Assembly: GCF_035046505.1 (NCBI RefSeq)
Contig: NC_089821.1
Location: forward strand, 37,877,348-37,941,347
DNA from: Tiliqua scincoides
Taxonomy: Eukaryota; Chordata; Lepidosauria; Squamata; Scincidae
Length of the DNA: 64,000 nt
Direction: 5' to 3'
Every line of letters starts with the position of its first letter. Position 1 is the stretch's first letter. Below are positions 60,622-64,000 of the stretch, piece by piece. The notes beneath the pieces are model-generated. The model worked only from the letters and a program-made list of their open reading frames with translations, searched no databases and had not been told where the DNA came from. The translations under genes were made by a program, and so were the position numbers.

Positions 60622-61188
60622 GGGCCCAATCCTGAGCCACCTTACCGCCGGTGCGCACTGTCGCAAACATGAGATGTCGCAAATGTTTGTGAGCTCTAAC
60701 GCCGGGCGAGCGCCCGAGCTAGCCCAGCACTGGGCTAGCACTGGGTGGACACCCAGCCTCTGCCACTTGGTGGTTGCACGGACCGCTGAGCAGTGGAGAG
60801 GAATACAGAGGCGGGGAGGAGGCTTTCTGGGAAGGGGGAAAGCGGGCAGAGGGTGAAGAGGAGGCATGACAGGGAGGTGGGAGGTGGGGAGAGGAAAGGG
60901 GGAGGCATGCTGGGGGAGGGAGCAGGGAGGGAGGGAGCAGGGAAGGAGGGAGTGTTGCTCCACAGGATCCTGAGCCTTTGCATCAGGCTCGGCACCTGAC
61001 ACGAAGGCTCTTACCTTACAGCTGACCTTCTAACCCATTGTGAGGCTACTCCCTTTACCCAGGGGAAGGCAACGAAAGTCCCCTTCTCCTGAGGTGCCGT
61101 CCGTGGCTGCTGTGGGTGTGCAAGATGTGGCGGCAGCCATTTTTTGTGCTGCCACAGCTGTGCCCCTGAGGAGCTCAGAATTGGGTTC
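60622..61188. mobile_element. Long Harbinger-like element, 567 bp, nested
   Basis: Ends 'gggcccaatcctgagccacc' and 'gagctcagaattgggttc'. The 3-bp flanks are TAA and TCA; the uninterrupted hAT copy (complement of 'gagacttaggag' near 22340) shows the empty site was TAA. The centre is GA-rich (60790-60960) and yields proline/serine frames that are not coding. Confidence 0.8.
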
Positions 61189-61191
61189 TCA

Positions 61192-61370
61192 GGGCTCAAT
61201 CCTATCCAGTTTTCCAGTGCCGGTGCTGCTGTGCCAGTGGGATATGCACTGCTTCCTGTGTTGGGGAGGCAGTCACAGAGGCCTCCTCAAGGTATGGTAA
61301 CATTTGTTCCCTTACCTCAGGGCTGTATTGCGACTGCACCGGTGCTGAAAAGTTGGATAGGGTTGGGCCC
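61192..61370. mobile_element. Harbinger-like MITE, 179 bp, nested
   Basis: Ends 'gggctcaatcctatccagtt' and 'agttggatagggttgggccc', with TCA on both sides. It inserted at the edge of the 567-bp element and is the younger of the two. Confidence 0.85.
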
Positions 61371-61802
61371 TCAGTCTCTCTAAAATCTTCTCAATACAGA
61401 AAATCATTGCAGAAAATTAGCATCATTGTATTTAGGCTCACACTAGAATGGAAAATGTCCTGTGTGTACCAAAACATACTTCTGTAACAGCTGCAGTTTC
61501 TCTGAGCTCCTATACACTCCTTCATGGTTAGTGGATCCACAAGTCAAAGAGCTACTGTAGCAGTCCAGCTTCCTTTGTTAAGGAGTGTCATGTATGCATT
61601 CCTTGGCCTGGTGCATATGGCTATGGCAGCTGCTGCACACCCAGTATCTCATGTAGGCAGCAAGCCTGGGTGAGATTGGAAAATATCAGATCCCAGGAAA
61701 TTTCTGGGACCACATCCTTTGGCTCCTGGACCTCCTTTTTGATCCTGGACCTGGATACAGATTACCTCCTGTACTCCCCTTCTCATGAGCCTTGGCTGTA
61801 GC

Positions 61803-62801
61803 AAAGTTGTGTACCCAAGTTTAAAGAGTGAGCACTCAGTGGCTTTGAAATCTCGCTTTATGGGCCAATTCAGTTCTTTGCTTTCTTCTGGGCTGTTACA
61901 AATTGCTTCTATCCTGACAGGACCTGTCACTTGATGAAGAGCCCACGAGACAGACATCCTTCCTTCTTTTAGAAGAAAAAAGGTTAATTCCATGTTCAGT
62001 TTTTTAATAAGAAAAATGTGTTGTGCTTATCAGTACTGCCTGAATGCCTGCCTTCATGTGAAATTTGATCTACGGGGAGGGGGGAACCTCCCTTTGTTAG
62101 GGCAATAGGTACCCCTCAAGAGAGCCATTGGGAGAGAAGCTGTTGCCAGTTAGAGACTTTGAAAAGCCAGTTCCAGACCTATAAAAATGAAACAACCCAG
62201 TCTTCGGTGAACTACGCCAGCAGCAGATTCATTTGCACGACTTCATCGCTTCAGCATTCTGTTCGAGTTCTGCTTCATGTTAACCTTGGGTTTCCAGCAA
62301 AAGGTTCACGTGATGGTTTTAAAAAAAAAAAGTGGGTATATTTTATTACTTTTGTTTCAAAGCCAACAGAACTTACCCAGGTTTTAAATGCATCTGAGAG
62401 GCCCTTCATGTGCTTTCAGAGTGGCATAGGAGCTGGTCCTGCAGTAGAAACCATAATGAAGTTTGGAAGCTGGAATTATGTGGGTGGGATGAATTACATC
62501 ATCCTTTCCACCCATTGGTTGTTCTTCTAGTCTTCTAGTGTTCTTCTAGTCAAGTGATAATTGGGTGGGATGGACTCATGTGATTGACCCCTGGTATGTT
62601 TCAGCTTCTAAACACTATCCAGGTGCTAAGGAGATAAACCATAGGAAAGCAGCTGCTTCAGTAATCTGCAAAAAAAGCCCCAGTTGTGTACTCCAATTTG
62701 TTGTTTCCTGTTTATTTCGTAATGTTTCCTAGCAAATCCACTATAAAATCAGAGTATTTCTTTATCGAAAAATGCCAAGAATAAAGTAATCTTTACATAT
62801 A
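61803..62801. other. No gene recognised
   Basis: Holds a 123-codon plus-strand frame (62159-62530) without motifs I know. The region might hold a GAS2 leader exon by synteny, but I see no evidence of one. 63471-64000 also shows nothing. Confidence 0.4.
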
Positions 62802-63215
62802 GAGTTGTGCGCCATTTTGCAACTTTCTGGCTTACATTGGAATCACATAACTGACAACCATGTGTAGTCACGTGGTCATTGGGGAGGCGCACACCGCAAC
62901 CCTGCCCTCCCCTCTCCTCCAGAGGGTTGTCTAAGCCTCCCAGAGACAGTGCACAGACTGAGTGAAATCGCATCTCTTCTCCAATTTCCGGTTTCCTCTG
63001 TGAAACTGGAAGTCATGTGAGAGACGCAATCTCCCTCAGTCTGAGCTCCGCAGGGGCAGCGAGTGGAAGCTTGCTGCCTCTGAGAAGCTCAGATGACCCT
63101 CCGGAGGGGAGGACTGCAGAACATCCCCTTCCCTACTGAGGGTCTGGATTGCGTCGAGCCCGCTTGAAGACAGGGATTGCGTTCCCAATCCCTGTTGTTA
63201 AGTGGCACACAACTG
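62802..63215. mobile_element. Mariner/Tigger-type element, 414 bp
   Basis: Ends 'gagttgtgcgccatttt' and 'aagtggcacacaactg' are inverted, with TA on each side. A GC-rich middle (62880-63160), no transposase. Confidence 0.75.
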
Positions 63216-63321
63216 TATCTCATACATCTCCTGCTTTGTGTTAGGATTGCAGTATGGCATAGTCATTTATTAAGAAGAATATGTATAGGCCAAACATTTA
63301 TTAATAAATGTATAATACAGA

Positions 63322-63470
63322 CGCAAGGGAGGGCACCAGGATGAGGTCTCTTGTTATCTAGTGTGCTCCCTGGGGCATTTGGTGGGCCGCTGTGAGATAC
63401 AGGAAGCTGGACTAGATGGGCCTATGGCCTGATCCAGTGGGGCTGTTCTTATGTTCTTATAATAAATAGA
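63322..63470 (+). mobile_element. CR1 LINE 3' end
   Basis: 'gacgcaagggagggcaccag' to 'ggctgttcttatgttcttat'. Nearly identical to the last 130 bp of 11741-12125, so both come from the same recent subfamily. Confidence 0.88.
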
Positions 63471-64000
63471 TCTATTAAATTTATTAATAAATAGAACACT
63501 TGTTAACATCTACTATTTTCTAATTTCAGGGCATTCCAATGCAATTAGTACTCTTCATTTAAACCTGTTGTGCAAGCACACTCTTGATGACAGCTGGGCA
63601 TATCTTAAAGCTTTCAATCTTGTTGTACTCTCAGTGTGCTGGTACTTTTGGTCTCAATTTTAAAAGGTATTCATATTTCAATGAGAAATTGCATGCATGG
63701 CACTGTCATAGACAACCATCTGCTTCTTATATTGCTTATGTAAAGTATTGGTGTATTCTGAAAACCAGAAACTTTTACTTACCATAAATTCCTGATCACA
63801 AGTTAGGTAGAAAGTTAGTCATCCTCATGATGACCTCTTCCACTTGACCAGGAAGCAGTGTCAAAAAACACTGATGACTCTAGGAGGCGTTCCAATATAC
63901 TCTAGATCTGGGCCACCACAGGACATTTGTGCTACACCCTTGATAGGACGCTCTTGGTTTCATGATGGAGAGATGCCTGTTTGTTTCTGTATGCTTTGGC

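Larger units (their letters stand above)
60404..61794 (-). mobile_element. hAT element, 1391 bp with nested insertions
   Basis: Perfect 8-bp duplication 'gctgtagc' (60396-60403, 61795-61802). The flanks of the insert, 60404-60621 and 61371-61794, match the reverse complement of 21891-22600. The extra DNA is two Harbinger-like elements, 60622-61188 and 61192-61370. Confidence 0.92.

Noticed and set aside
60427-61002. 191-codon proline-rich minus-strand frame
   Set aside because: Crosses the boundary between a hAT element and a nested Harbinger-like element; it is a chance frame in GC-rich DNA.
62159-62530. 123-codon frame as a GAS2 or other host exon
   Set aside because: It does not match GAS2 as I know it, lacks splice-site support that I can see, and includes an A run.
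1-64000. CRISPR arrays, operons, toxin-antitoxin or phage modules
   Set aside because: The window is vertebrate nuclear DNA; direct repeats found are microsatellites or transposon duplications.

Overview
The window reads as one stretch of a vertebrate nuclear genome, most likely a squamate reptile (a lizard or snake). It has one intronless host gene and a dense layer of transposable elements. The squamate call rests on the mix of repeats: a full-length L1, CR1 3' ends, a 5S rRNA-derived SINE, a tRNA-derived SINE and many short hAT and Harbinger-like elements. This is inference from element types and was not checked by a search.

The one host gene I can support is FANCF, on the minus strand at 56069-57088. 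It has a CpG-rich body and three CCAAT/ATTGG boxes just upstream. In human, FANCF lies between SLC17A6 and GAS2, head to head with GAS2. If that order holds here, positions 1-56000 are the SLC17A6-FANCF intergenic space and 57300-64000 leads into GAS2. I recognise no exon of either neighbour.

Layout. 0-9 kb: 3' end of a LINE, a tRNA-SINE, three hAT elements (4.7, 5.3, 8.4 kb) and two Harbinger-like MITEs (6.7, 7.7 kb). 9-12.4 kb: a GA microsatellite, a hAT element, and a hAT element split by a CR1 3' end. 12.4-17.4 kb: a full-length antisense L1 with a 10-bp target duplication. 17-26 kb: hAT elements, a CR1 3' end and a Tigger-type element. 26-28.8 kb: a long palindrome, then a hAT element carrying a 5S-derived SINE inside it, then another hAT. 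29-35 kb: GC-rich repeats, a CA microsatellite between perfect inverted arms, a solo LTR, and three hAT elements. 35-47.4 kb: repeat fragments, a Tx1-like LINE 3' half, and a decayed CR1 reverse transcriptase. 47.4-55 kb: mostly unrecognised sequence, plus a 473-bp LINE deletion derivative and hAT elements. 55-57.4 kb: FANCF, its promoter, and a tandem array that begins at its stop codon. 57.4-64 kb: MITEs, a large hAT element holding nested Harbinger-like insertions, a mariner-type element and a CR1 3' end.

Most short elements are bounded by target-site duplications that I read directly: 8 bp for hAT, TA for mariner/Tigger, 3 bp for Harbinger-like, 5 bp for the LTR, 10-12 bp for L1, the LINE derivative and the 5S SINE. 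The elements also interact. A LINE, its deletion derivative and the 5S SINE share one 3' tail. Two MITE families share one terminal repeat. Several elements are nested, so their relative ages can be ordered. I found no bacterial, CRISPR or operon-type system.
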